Position numbers and translations under genes: made by a program. Positions 8,601 through 16,094 of a DNA stretch of 64,000 bases are shown in pieces. Every line of letters begins with the position of its first letter. The stretch's first letter is position 1. Origin of the DNA: Micrococcus cohnii (GTDB taxonomy: Bacteria; Actinomycetota; Actinomycetes; Actinomycetales; Micrococcaceae); NCBI RefSeq assembly GCF_014205175.1, contig NZ_JACHNA010000001.1, forward strand, positions 2,211,596-2,275,595, read 5' to 3'. Below the pieces are notes generated by a model that saw only the letters and a program-made list of their open reading frames with translations, was not told the origin of the DNA and made no database searches.

Positions 8601-10651
8601 GCCTCCAGGCGCTCACGGGCGGCGGCGGGGTCCGCGTCCGTCTCGCGCCGGAAGCGGCCCACGGCCTCGCCCAGCTGCGCCGGCCGCCCGGCCGCGTCGC
8701 CCCGCCAGAAGGGCAGCTTGCCGGGCTGGCCGTAGGCGGGCAGCACGAGCACGCGGTCCGCCGTGATCTCGACGATCTGCCAGCTCGTCGCACCGAGCAG
8801 GATCACGTCGCCCACGCGGGACTCGTAGACCATCTCCTCGTCCAGCTCCCCGACGCGGCGCCCGCCCGAACGGGCCGAACCGGCGGTGTCCGCGCCCCGG
8901 TTCCCGCTCCGGGCCCCGTTCCGGCCCGCGCTCTCGTCGTCGGCGGCGTCGGACGGGCCGGCCCCGTCGGTGGCGAGGAAGACGCCGAACAGGCCGCGGT
9001 CCGGGATGGTGCCGCCGGAGGTCACCGCGAGGCGCTGGGCGCCGGGCCGGGCCGCCAGCACGCCGTTCTCGCGGTCCCAGAGGATGCGCGGGCGCAGCTC
9101 GGCGAACTCGTCGGAGGGGTACCGGCCGGCGAGCAGGTCCAGCACGGACTCGTACGCCGAGGCCGGCAGGGAGCTGAACGGCGCCGAGCGACGCACCGTG
9201 TCCAGCCAGGCCTGGTCGTCGAGGTCCTCGACGGCGACCGCCGCCACGGTCTGCTGCGCGAGCACGTCGAGCGGGTGGGCGGGCACGCGCAGCGGCTCGA
9301 TCAGTCCGGCCCGCATGCGCTCGGCCACGACGGCGGTGTCCACAAGGTCCGCGCGGTGCTGCGGGAAGAACACGCCCGTCGAGCTCTCCCCGACCTGGTG
9401 GCCGGCGCGCCCCACGCGCTGCAGGCCCGAGGCGACCGACGGCGGGGAGGACACCTGCACCACGAGGTCGACGGCGCCCATGTCGATGCCCAGCTCGAGT
9501 GAGCTCGTGGCCACCACGCAGCGGATGCGCCCGGTCTTCAGGGCCTCCTCGACGAGCGCCCGCTGGTCCTTCGACACGGATCCGTGATGGGCGCGGGCGA
9601 CGTCGGAGACCGGCCCGGCCGCGTCGTCGGCGTCGTGCCGGCCCGCCCAGATCTCGTTGAGTCGGTCCGTGAGCCGTTCGGCCTGGCGGCGGGAATTGGC
9701 GAAGACGATCGTGGAGCGGTGCGCGGCGACGAGGTCCACGATCCGGTGCTCGACGTGCGGCCAGATCGACCCGCCGGGCGCGTCCGTGAGCGCGCCGTCG
9801 GGCCCGGGGTCCGTCCCCTCGGAGGGGGCGGGCGTGCCCGCCAGGTCGGTCATGTCCGGCACGGGCACGGTCACCGTCAGATCCCAGCGCTTCGTCGAGG
9901 CGGGCCGGACCACCGTCACCGGCTGCACGCCACCGAGGAACCGGGCGACCTCCTCCGCCGGCTCGACGGTCGCGGACAGGCCGATGCGCTGCGCAGGCCG
10001 ATCGAGCAGCTCGTCGAGGCGCTCGAGGCTCACCGCCAGGTGCGCCCCGCGCTTCGTCCCGGCGACCGCGTGGACCTCGTCGACGATCACCGTGTCGACG
10101 CCGGCCAGCGTGGACCGGGCCTTGGAGGTGAGCATCAGGTAGAGGGATTCGGGCGTCGTGATGAGCACCTCTGGCGGGTCCTGCGCGAGCCGGCGCCGTT
10201 CGGCGGCCGGGGTGTCTCCTGAGCGGACGCCCACCCGCACATCGGGGGCGGGGACGCCGAGACGCGCGGCCGTCTGGGTGATGCCGATCAGCGGGGAGCG
10301 CAGGTTCCGCTCCACGTCGACGCCGAGGGCCTTGAGCGGGGAGACGTACAGCACACGGGTGGCCGGTCGCGGCGCGGCGTCCGCAGGGTCCTGCCCGGCG
10401 CCGTCCGCGCCGACGGCCTCGGCACCGTCCTCACGAACGAACCCGTCGAGCGCCCACAGGAACGCCGAGAGGGTCTTGCCCGAGCCGGTCGGGGCGACGA
10501 CGAGCGCGTTCTGGCCGGAGGACACCGCGTCCCACGCGCCCAGCTGGGCCGCGGTCGGGGCCTCGAACGCGCCCGTGAACCACGCGCGGGTCGGTGCGGA
10601 GAAGCGGGCGAGGACGGCCTCGGCGTCCGGAACGACGGCCTGCTCAGGCAT
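5672..10651 (-). CDS. lhr: Large superfamily-2 helicase Lhr
   Basis: A 1659-residue ATP-dependent helicase of the long Lhr class, which unwinds DNA:RNA and DNA duplexes and is linked to repair. Visible motifs are Walker A VAPTGSGKTLSA (about residues 51-62), the DEVH box in TVIVDEVHAVAG, SAT in GLSATVEP, and motif VI QRVGRAGH. The Lhr-core is followed by the long C-terminal extension typical of the actinobacterial form, which carries several Gly/Ala-rich inserts. It is a little longer than the roughly 1500 residues of mycobacterial Lhr. Its ATG lies inside the end of rlmH (8-nt overlap), so the two are likely cotranscribed. Confidence 0.93.
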   Translation of the reverse strand: MPEQAVVPDAEAVLARFSAPTRAWFTGAFEAPTAAQLGAWDAVSSGQNALVVAPTGSGKTLSAFLWALDGFVREDGAEAVGADGAGQDPADAAPRPATRVLYVSPLKALGVDVERNLRSPLIGITQTAARLGVPAPDVRVGVRSGDTPAAERRRLAQDPPEVLITTPESLYLMLTSKARSTLAGVDTVIVDEVHAVAGTKRGAHLAVSLERLDELLDRPAQRIGLSATVEPAEEVARFLGGVQPVTVVRPASTKRWDLTVTVPVPDMTDLAGTPAPSEGTDPGPDGALTDAPGGSIWPHVEHRIVDLVAAHRSTIVFANSRRQAERLTDRLNEIWAGRHDADDAAGPVSDVARAHHGSVSKDQRALVEEALKTGRIRCVVATSSLELGIDMGAVDLVVQVSSPPSVASGLQRVGRAGHQVGESSTGVFFPQHRADLVDTAVVAERMRAGLIEPLRVPAHPLDVLAQQTVAAVAVEDLDDQAWLDTVRRSAPFSSLPASAYESVLDLLAGRYPSDEFAELRPRILWDRENGVLAARPGAQRLAVTSGGTIPDRGLFGVFLATDGAGPSDAADDESAGRNGARSGNRGADTAGSARSGGRRVGELDEEMVYESRVGDVILLGATSWQIVEITADRVLVLPAYGQPGKLPFWRGDAAGRPAQLGEAVGRFRRETDADPAAARERLEAAGLDAWSADNLLAYLREQREAVGLLPSEQGLVVERFTDELGDWRVVLHSPFGMGVHAPWALAVGARLQQRYGIETSSGAAMAADDGIVLRLPYMDTEPPGAELFEFTAEELEQLVTEEVGGSALFAARFRENAARSLLLPRRSPGKRTPLWQQRQRSAQLLDVARKHPSFPVILETVREVLQDVYDLPALTDVAGRIAGRRIRIAEVTTAAPSPFAQSLLFGYVAQFIYEGDSPLAERRAAALSLDPGLLSDLLGADRLRELLDADVIAAVEAQAQRLAPDRRVSGLEGLADLLRIVGPLSVDEAARRTVEQEAAQTADRLAELERTARAFRVRWGGVERYAAVEDAARLRDALGAPIPHGVPAAFLEPVDDPLADLVSRYARTHGPFTAGEAAAALGLGAAVVLPVLQRLAAERRVSTGAFRPGGDAPAAGPDAEWCETSVLQRIRRRSLAALRAEVEPVDQAAYARFLADWQHLRPRPADREGEHRSPATLEGVDGVAVVLDQLAGTPLPASAWESLVLPARVRDYASGMLDELLSTGEYVWSATAAGTGDDGWIALHPADTIDLTLRPPQAEAETDASGLRALVLQALDGTGAWFFGPLCDRVAAQAQAEGGTAPTPAEVLAALWELVWAGRVGNDTFAPVRGLLSGGRTAHKTAARTPRVRTARLGGARGGLAAARGAHGAAPARGRSSLRAAGRSGAAGLRSGAADAPPGTASLTPAERARAAGRWSLLPEAEQDPTVRAHATAEVLLDRCGVITRGAVVAEDVPGGFAAQYRLLTRMEEAGQVRRGHFVDRLGGAQFSTGAVVDRLRSFQHDVDATDSPSTSGPVPRAGGASASASASGSVPAALALAATDPANPYGAALDWPDVPAGADGVTPTGHRPGRKAGAIVVLCEGHLVLYLERGGRTLLCFDDAPDRLEAAAAALVWALRRARTDRLALEKANGAGILGTPLAEALLRAGFYSSPSGLRFRA

Positions 10652-11114
10652 GGTGGTACGGCCGCCCGGCCGAGATCTCCTGCGCGCGGTAGACCTGCTC
10701 GGCGAGGATCAGCCGCACGAGCTGATGGGGGAACACGAGCCCCGAGAGCGACCACACGCGGTCCGCACGCTCGTGCACGCTCGCGTCGACCCCGTAGGCG
10801 CCGCCGATGATGAGCACGACGGGCGTGCCGACGTCGAACGCCGACTGCAGGTGCCGGGCCAGGCCGGGGGAGTCGAAGCCCGTCCCGCGCTCGTCGAGCA
10901 GGATCACGTGGTCGCTCGGGGCGATCTTCGCGAGGATCCGCTGCGACTCCTCGGCGCGGGCGGCCTCCTGCTGCCGGGAAGAGTGCGGCAAAAGGCGCCA
11001 CGACAGGTCGTAGGGCTTCGTGAGGCGCTTCTCGTAGCGAGTGATCCCCTCGGACACCCACGATTCGTGCTTCTTGCCGATGGCCAACACCGTGACGGAC
11101 ATGCACACCATCAT
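10644..11114 (-). CDS. rlmH: 23S rRNA (pseudouridine1915-N3) methyltransferase RlmH
   Basis: A SPOUT-class methyltransferase acting on pseudouridine 1915 of 23S rRNA in the 70S ribosome. Diagnostic sequence includes VLLDERGTGFDSP, the knot segment VVLIIGGAYGVD, and the C-terminal QVYRAQEISAGRPYHHA, where YR and PYH are strongly conserved. The start is set at ATG 11114, which has GGAGG 8 nt upstream. ATG 11102 (MSVTVLAIGKK) aligns with the usual family N terminus and is a good alternative. The stop overlaps the start of lhr. Confidence 0.93.
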   Translation of the reverse strand: MMVCMSVTVLAIGKKHESWVSEGITRYEKRLTKPYDLSWRLLPHSSRQQEAARAEESQRILAKIAPSDHVILLDERGTGFDSPGLARHLQSAFDVGTPVVLIIGGAYGVDASVHERADRVWSLSGLVFPHQLVRLILAEQVYRAQEISAGRPYHHA

Positions 11115-11225
11115 TGCACCGGCCTCCGAGACGATGACGTCGGGACCGGGAACAGCGCAGGTCAGCCCGTGCCCTGGACGGGCGTGGCCGGCGTTCGAGC
11201 CGGCGAGGAGGGAGGCGGCGCAGGC

Positions 11226-12251
11226 ATGCAGCGCAGGACCGTGCTCAGCGTCGTCGGGACGACAGCGCCGTTGGGAGCGCTCGGCGTGGGCGTCGCCTCC
11301 GGTCACGTCGGCGGGGCCCGGCCGGACGCCCCGGTCGAGCGGAGCGCAGGCGTGGTCGCGCGTCGCGGGCTGCGCTACGCCCGGCTGCCCGACCGCGCCG
11401 GGGTGCTCGACCTGTACCGGCCGCCGGGCGTCGGCCCCTTCCCCGTGCTGATGTGGACCTCCGGCTCGGGGTGGACCTCGGACGCGGGCAACCGCGATGG
11501 TGAGGACCTGGCCCGTGCCCTGGTTCCCCACGGATGGGCCGTGGCCGCATACTCGACGCGCAGCTCCGCGCAGGCGACGTTCCCCGCGCATGTCCACGAC
11601 GCGAACGCCGCCGTCCGGTGGCTGCGGGCCGAGGCCGACACGTTCGACCTGGACTCGGACCGGATCGCGATCGGGGGCAGCTCTTCGGGCGGCTGGACCG
11701 CTCTGATGGTCGGCTACACGACCGGACGGCCCGGTTACGACGGCACCGTGGGCGGGCACTGGGGGACCTCCAGCGCGGTGCGGGCCGTCGTGGACTTCTA
11801 CGCGCCCGTGCACCTGCGCAGCCTGGACGAGCACATGCGCCCCGGCGCGTGCCGCCGGCTCAATGAGCACCTCGGGACGAGGCACTGCCACGCCGACGAC
11901 CGCGGGTATGAGTCCCGGATGCTCGGCCGCCCCGTGACGCAGACGCTCGCGCTCGCCGACGAGGCGAGCCCGCTGCACCATGTGCATGGGCAGGCCCCGC
12001 CCACGCTGATCGTCCATGGCACCGGGGATGACGTCGTGCCCGAGGAACAGAGCGCCGTGCTGTATGAGGCCCTCGTCAGGCACGGGGTGCCGAGTGCGCA
12101 CTATGAAGTGCGCGGGGGCGAGCACGTGGTGGGCCTCGGCCAGAACGGCACGGCGGCCGCTCGGGTGCGCTCGCAGGGGCTGCCGGAGCACGTGCGGCGG
12201 CCGGCTTTCTCTGCCGAGGCGGTGGTGGGCTTCCTCGACGCCGTCGTGTAA
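11226..12251 (+). CDS. Exported alpha/beta hydrolase (BD-FAE/esterase-lipase type)
   Basis: A 341-residue protein. The N terminus has twin arginines (MQRRTVLSVVG) before a hydrophobic Ala/Gly/Val run, consistent with Tat export. The hydrolase core shows an early DLYRPPG strand region, the nucleophile elbow GGSSSGGW near residue 157, HGTGDDVVP with the candidate acid, and GGEHVVG with the catalytic His. This layout fits carboxylesterases or feruloyl-esterase-like lipases. The substrate is unknown. GGAGG lies about 10 nt upstream of ATG 11226. It is transcribed away from rlmH and towards tRNA-Ser and tadA. Confidence 0.85.
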   Translation: MQRRTVLSVVGTTAPLGALGVGVASGHVGGARPDAPVERSAGVVARRGLRYARLPDRAGVLDLYRPPGVGPFPVLMWTSGSGWTSDAGNRDGEDLARALVPHGWAVAAYSTRSSAQATFPAHVHDANAAVRWLRAEADTFDLDSDRIAIGGSSSGGWTALMVGYTTGRPGYDGTVGGHWGTSSAVRAVVDFYAPVHLRSLDEHMRPGACRRLNEHLGTRHCHADDRGYESRMLGRPVTQTLALADEASPLHHVHGQAPPTLIVHGTGDDVVPEEQSAVLYEALVRHGVPSAHYEVRGGEHVVGLGQNGTAAARVRSQGLPEHVRRPAFSAEAVVGFLDAVV

Positions 12252-12338
12252 GCGAGGCCGTGGTGCGTGGGGAGGCGCGGGGCGTTCGGCCCGGCTGCGC
12301 GTACGCGGGTCAACACCGCTGAGCCGGGCAAACACCCA

Positions 12339-12372
12339 CGAAGGCCCCGACGCGAGAGCGTCGAGGCCTTCG
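12339..12372 (-). terminator. Strong hairpin between the hydrolase gene and tRNA-Ser(CGA)
   Basis: Arms CGAAGGCC and GGCCTTCG enclose a second perfect 6-bp stem (CGACGC/GCGTCG) with a GAGA loop. It lies 6 nt beyond the tRNA 3' end on the minus strand and about 90 nt after the hydrolase stop on the plus strand. It probably ends transcription from both sides. No T-run is seen. Confidence 0.7.
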
Positions 12373-12377
12373 GAAAC

Positions 12378-12468
12378 TGGCGGTGACGGTGGGATTTGAA
12401 CCCACGGTACGGGGTTACCGTACACAGCATTTCGAGTGCTGCACCTTCGGCCGCTCGGACACGTCACC
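12378..12468 (-). tRNA. tRNA-Ser (anticodon CGA)
   Basis: A class II tRNA with acceptor stem GGTGACG/CGTCACC, an encoded CCA, a long variable arm (TGTACGG/CCGTACC) and T-arm GGGTTCAAATCCC. The anticodon stem CAGCA/TGCTG holds loop CTCGAAA, giving CGA, which reads UCG. Confidence 0.95.
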
Positions 12469-12589
12469 AGACCGGGACAGCCTACCCGAGGCGGCCTCGA
12501 CTCCCCAAACCGGCCCCGTGGCCGGGGCCGGGCGCTCGCGCGTCCTGCCCGCCCGGCGCCGCCTCGACCCGCCGCGTGGCGGGCTCGGG

Positions 12590-13153
12590 TCAGCCGCGGC
12601 GACGCGCGAAGAACTCGCGCAGCAGCGCCGCGCACTCGGCCTCGCGGACGCCTCCGCGCACCTCGACCGTGTGGTTGAAACGAGGCTCCCGCACCACGTC
12701 GAGCACGGAGCCGCACGCCCCGGCCTTGGCGTCCCACGCGCCGAACACGACCCGGGGCACGCGGGCCAGCAGCATGGCGCCGGCGCACATGGGGCACGGC
12801 TCGAGCGTGACGACGAGCGTGCAGTCGGCCAGGCGCCAGCCGTCGGCGTGCTCGTGGTCGCGCCGTGCGCGTACGGCCGCCCGCAGGGCGAGGACCTCGG
12901 CGTGGGCGGTCGGGTCGTCGGTGGCCTCGCGCTCGTTGCAGGCGCTCGCGATCACCTCACCCTGCCCGTCGACGACCACCGCGCCGATCGGCACGTCCTG
13001 GGACGCCTCGGCGCGACGGGCCGCGTCCAGGGCCAGGCCCATCCACGTGTGCTCGTCCGGTGAGGGCGTGCCCCGCTGCGCCCGGCTAGCCGACGGCGAC
13101 GGCGGCTCGGGCGCACCGGTCGGCTCGGGGGCGGCGGCGCGGGGCGTCTGCAT
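12590..13153 (-). CDS. tadA: tRNA-specific adenosine deaminase TadA
   Basis: A 187-residue zinc deaminase that converts A34 to inosine in tRNA-Arg(ACG), a tRNA that is encoded 2.6 kb away. HAEVLAL supplies the zinc His and catalytic Glu, and PCPMCAGA supplies the two zinc Cys. PIGAVVV precedes them. The first 35 or so residues are a Pro/Ala/Ser-rich extension not usual in the family, so the true start could be internal. ATG 13153 is favoured because TACCCT sits exactly 6 nt upstream, the leaderless pattern seen elsewhere here. Confidence 0.9.
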   Translation of the reverse strand: MQTPRAAAPEPTGAPEPPSPSASRAQRGTPSPDEHTWMGLALDAARRAEASQDVPIGAVVVDGQGEVIASACNEREATDDPTAHAEVLALRAAVRARRDHEHADGWRLADCTLVVTLEPCPMCAGAMLLARVPRVVFGAWDAKAGACGSVLDVVREPRFNHTVEVRGGVREAECAALLREFFARRRG

Positions 13154-13159
13154 GCCTCC

Positions 13160-13165
13160 AGGGTA
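13160..13165 (-). promoter_or_regulatory. Candidate leaderless -10 element, tadA
   Basis: TACCCT on the minus strand, spacer GGAGGC (6 nt), then ATG 13153. The spacer resembles a Shine-Dalgarno but is too close to the ATG to act as one. Confidence 0.4.
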
Positions 13166-13235
13166 GGCATCCGTGCGTCCGCGATGAGCGCGTGTGCATG
13201 CCCGCGCCGCCCGTGTCCGTCGGCGGTGCGGGCGA

Positions 13236-13241
13236 TAGGTT
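13236..13241 (+). promoter_or_regulatory. Candidate leaderless -10 element, upp
   Basis: TAGGTT followed by spacer GGACCC and ATG 13248. There is no ribosome binding site, so transcription should begin at or next to the start codon. It faces the tadA promoter 70 nt away. Confidence 0.5.
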
Positions 13242-13247
13242 GGACCC

Positions 13248-13883
13248 ATGCGTGTACACGTCGTCGACCATCCCCTCATCGCCCACAAGCTCACGATCCT
13301 GCGGGAGAAGACCACTCCGTCCATGATCTTCCGTCAGCTCACCGAGGAGCTGGTGATGCTGCTCGGCTATGAGGCCACGCGGGACGTCGCCGTCGAGCAG
13401 GTGCAGATTCAGACGCCGGTCGCCACGACCACCGGCACGCGGCTGCGTCGGCCCCGGCCGCTGATCGTGCCGATCCTGCGCGCCGGCCTCGGGATGCTCG
13501 AGGGCATGGTCAAGATGGCCCCGTCGGCCGAGGTCGGCTTCCTCGGCATGGCCCGCAACGAGGAGACGCTCGACATCGTCACCTACGCGGAGCGCCTGCC
13601 CCAGGACCTCACCGGCCGTCACGTCATCGTGCTGGACCCGATGCTCGCGACCGGCGGCACCCTCGTCGAAGCGATCCGCTTCCTCTACGAGCGCGGCGCC
13701 GAGAAGGTGACGTGCGTGTGCCTGCTGGCCGCGCCCGAGGGTCTGGCCACACTCGAGGAGCGCGCGGGCGAGATGGACGTTGACCTGTACCTCGCGGCGG
13801 TCGACGAGAGGCTCGACGAGAGGTCGTACATCGTGCCGGGACTCGGTGACGCCGGCGACCGTCTCTACGGGCTGGCGGAGTGA
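13248..13883 (+). CDS. upp: Uracil phosphoribosyltransferase
   Basis: A 211-residue pyrimidine salvage enzyme joining uracil and PRPP to give UMP. It starts [19 protein letters not shown], characteristic of Upp. The PRPP-binding loop [14 protein letters not shown] is clear, as is the uracil-binding region near [19 protein letters not shown]. The length is normal. It is divergent from tadA. Confidence 0.97.
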   Translation: MRVHVVDHPLIAHKLTILREKTTPSMIFRQLTEELVMLLGYEATRDVAVEQVQIQTPVATTTGTRLRRPRPLIVPILRAGLGMLEGMVKMAPSAEVGFLGMARNEETLDIVTYAERLPQDLTGRHVIVLDPMLATGGTLVEAIRFLYERGAEKVTCVCLLAAPEGLATLEERAGEMDVDLYLAAVDERLDERSYIVPGLGDAGDRLYGLAE

Positions 13884-14278
13884 GGCGATAATGCCTTCCG
13901 TGCTGCAGCGTGGAATGTTTCGTCCATCTGGCGGCAGACTCACGGTTGCAGTCCGGCGCGGATGAGGTGCAGAGCACAGTATCGGATGCCGCGGTGAATA
14001 ACTTTCCACGTGCGCGTCACGCTCGTGAGAGCGCATCACGCTGAAAATCCCGAGAGTCTGGGGGTTGCGGGGGAGTCGCGCTCCTGGGTGATTATGCGAT
14101 GTTGCGCATTATGAGTTTGGGCACAAAAGGCCTCATTCTGCTCACGATGTGAGATTCGTGCCGTTGTGTTACTTGCCGTGGCATGGCGCTCGGGACCATC
14201 CTTGACCGAACGGTGGGCGTGAGGCGACCGCTCGGTCCGCCCGTGCCGACAGGCCCGCGGTTCATAAGGAGTGGATCC
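13884..14278. other. 395-nt AT-richer leader region before the winged-helix gene
   Basis: No credible gene is seen. The stretch around 14085-14140 is clearly richer in A/T than its surroundings (GATTATGCGATG, GCACAAAAGG) and probably contains the promoter of the winged-helix gene, but no -35/-10 pair with proper spacing stands out. TTGACC at 14202 has no matching -10. Confidence 0.4.
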
Positions 14279-15055
14279 ATGAGCGAGAACGCCGGATACG
14301 TGCACATCTCGGTGCGTGAGGCGCAGCGCCGCGCCGCGTTGGCCGAGCGCGGTCGCCGTGCGTCCCTGCGTGTGGCCACGGATGCCGACGCCCCCCAGAA
14401 CGACGACCCGGCCACCGTCCTGGGCGGCCGCGGCGCGGGCCTGACTCCCGTCGCTCAGGAGAACGAGGCGCGCGGCTTCGTGCTCTATGTCGGGATGGAC
14501 GAGCTCGCCGCCTCGGCCGCCGGCACCTCGCTGACGCGCTTGGCGAACGAGCTGCGGCACTACGTCGAGTCCCTCGTTCCCGGAGCGCAGTCCCATGCCG
14601 CCGTCGCGATCGCCCCGGCGGGCGCCGAGGGTGCCGACCTCGACGTCGTGCGCCAGGTGCTTGGCGACCCCACCCTGCAGTCGGCGGAGCGGTCTGACCT
14701 CGCCCGGGCCCCGCACCCGCTGCCCACGCGCCAGCCCGGTGTGCTCATCGACCTCTCGCGGCGCGAGGTCCAACTCGACGGGGAAGTCCTGAACCTGACC
14801 TACAAGGAGTTCGAGCTGCTGAACTACCTCGTCGACAACGATGAGCGCACCGTCGGCCGTGACGAGCTGCTCGAGGCCCTGTGGGGAGACGCCGAGGACG
14901 CGCCGAACGAGCGCACGATCGACGTGCACATCCGCCGCCTGCGTTCCAAGCTCGGCCGGCTGTCCAACACCGTGCGCACTGTGCGCGGCCAGGGGTACCG
15001 CTTCTACCGCCATCCCGAGGTCGTCGTGTGGGCGGCCCCCGAATACAGCATCTGA
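14279..15055 (+). CDS. OmpR/PhoB-type winged-helix DNA-binding protein without a receiver domain
   Basis: A 258-residue regulator. The C-terminal winged helix (about residues 153-247) is canonical: LTYKEFELLNYLV, ERTIDVHIRRLRSKL and VRGQGYRF. The N-terminal half is not a response-regulator receiver, because there is no phospho-acceptor Asp or switch Lys context. Instead it has a basic start (EAQRRAALAERGRR) and a domain of about 60 residues (GFVLYVGMDELAASAAG) that I do not recognise. It is therefore probably an orphan or atypical regulator. ATG 14279 has AAGGAGTGG 7-9 nt upstream. A SixA-like phosphatase gene follows after 63 nt. Confidence 0.85.
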   Translation: MSENAGYVHISVREAQRRAALAERGRRASLRVATDADAPQNDDPATVLGGRGAGLTPVAQENEARGFVLYVGMDELAASAAGTSLTRLANELRHYVESLVPGAQSHAAVAIAPAGAEGADLDVVRQVLGDPTLQSAERSDLARAPHPLPTRQPGVLIDLSRREVQLDGEVLNLTYKEFELLNYLVDNDERTVGRDELLEALWGDAEDAPNERTIDVHIRRLRSKLGRLSNTVRTVRGQGYRFYRHPEVVVWAAPEYSI

Positions 15056-15106
15056 GCGGAACGAACCCGGCTCCTCGGAGGCGTCTGTCCGCGTGGTCGA
15101 CGACCG

Positions 15107-15112
15107 TATGGT
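15107..15112 (+). promoter_or_regulatory. Candidate leaderless -10 element, histidine phosphatase gene
   Basis: TATGGT, spacer GGGGCC (6 nt), then ATG 15119. No Shine-Dalgarno is present. Confidence 0.5.
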
Positions 15113-15118
15113 GGGGCC

Positions 15119-15649
15119 ATGCACTCCTCCGCACACTCCAAGACCCTGCTCGTCATGCGTCATGCCCAGGCCGGGTGGTCGGCCAGCGGCGACGATCACG
15201 ACCGCGAGCTGACCGCTGCCGGGCATGAGCAGGCGCAGCGCATGGGGCAGTGGATTCTCGAGCAGGGGCTGCGCCCGGACCAGATCGTCTGCTCTGACGC
15301 CCAACGCACGCGGCAGACCTGCGTATGGGTGTGTGAGCGGCTCGGGGAGGAGGCGCCGACGGCCTCGCTCGACTCACGTCTCTACGGGGCCGACGCGGCA
15401 CGCGCGCTCAGCGTGATCAATGAGACCGAGGAGCGGGTGGGCGCGATGCTGGTGATCGGGCACATGCCGTGGGTGCAGGAGCTCGGCTTGCGTCTGCTCA
15501 GTGTGGAGTCGGAGCAGTCCGCGTCACTCGAGATGGCCGAACAGATGCCCCCGGCCGGGCTGCAGGTGTTCCGCGTGCCGGGCGTCTGGGCCGAGCTCGA
15601 CGGGCGGGACGCCGACCTGCTCCGCTTTGTGACGCCCGAGACCGTCTGA
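15119..15649 (+). CDS. SixA-like histidine phosphatase
   Basis: A 176-residue branch-2 histidine phosphatase. LLVMRHAQAGWS gives the phosphorylated His in the RHA motif, SDAQRTRQT gives the second Arg, and VIGHMPWVQEL gives the second catalytic His. SixA proteins dephosphorylate phosphohistidine, for example on phosphotransfer proteins; other substrates are possible. A perfect terminator hairpin follows 70 nt after the stop. Confidence 0.87.
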   Translation: MHSSAHSKTLLVMRHAQAGWSASGDDHDRELTAAGHEQAQRMGQWILEQGLRPDQIVCSDAQRTRQTCVWVCERLGEEAPTASLDSRLYGADAARALSVINETEERVGAMLVIGHMPWVQELGLRLLSVESEQSASLEMAEQMPPAGLQVFRVPGVWAELDGRDADLLRFVTPETV

Positions 15650-15718
15650 GAGGAGGAGGGCCCGCGCCTGCGCGCCAGGGATGAGGAGGCTCCGGCGCGT
15701 CGAAGACTCCGGCACGTC

Positions 15719-15749
15719 GAAGGCCCCGGCGGTCACCGCCGGGGCCTTC
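15719..15749. terminator. Bidirectional terminator hairpin between the sixA-like gene and tRNA-Arg
   Basis: A perfect 14-bp stem GAAGGCCCCGGCGG / CCGCCGGGGCCTTC with loop TCA. It lies 5 nt beyond the encoded CCA of the minus-strand tRNA. Confidence 0.8.
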
Positions 15750-15754
15750 ATGGA

Positions 15755-15831
<77 letters not shown>

Positions 15832-15979
15832 ATCTTCTGTTGTCGGTTCGGGGCGTCTCCGCCTCGAACTCGTAAAACTCTACACGGGGTTCGCGCTCGA
15901 TGCAAAACCGGCTGGTCGTTCGTGCTCGGGCGGGCGCGCTGCCGGTCCGACGTCGGGCGGGGCGCCCGGTGGCGTCAGG

Positions 15980-16016
15980 TACCATTGCCCGTACCGCGAG
16001 ACCACAATGATGTGGT
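15980..16016 (+). promoter_or_regulatory. Candidate promoter and operator upstream of pckG
   Basis: A TACCAT -10-like hexamer (15980-15985) is followed by an inverted repeat ACCACA-ATGA-TGTGGT at 16001-16016. If transcription starts near 15992, the palindrome lies just downstream and could bind a repressor, as expected for a gluconeogenic gene. The regulator is unknown, and the -35 is poor. Confidence 0.35.
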
Positions 16017-16094
16017 GCTGCGCCCGTGGTGGCGCGCGCCTGCGTGTGTGTGGAGCGGAACGGCCCAGGATCGTCAATGGGAGGAATCCCCACC

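Noticed and set aside
10158..11225. Upstream extension of the exported hydrolase gene to 10158
   Set aside because: It runs antisense through lhr and rlmH. The Tat-like signal and ribosome site place the start at 11226.
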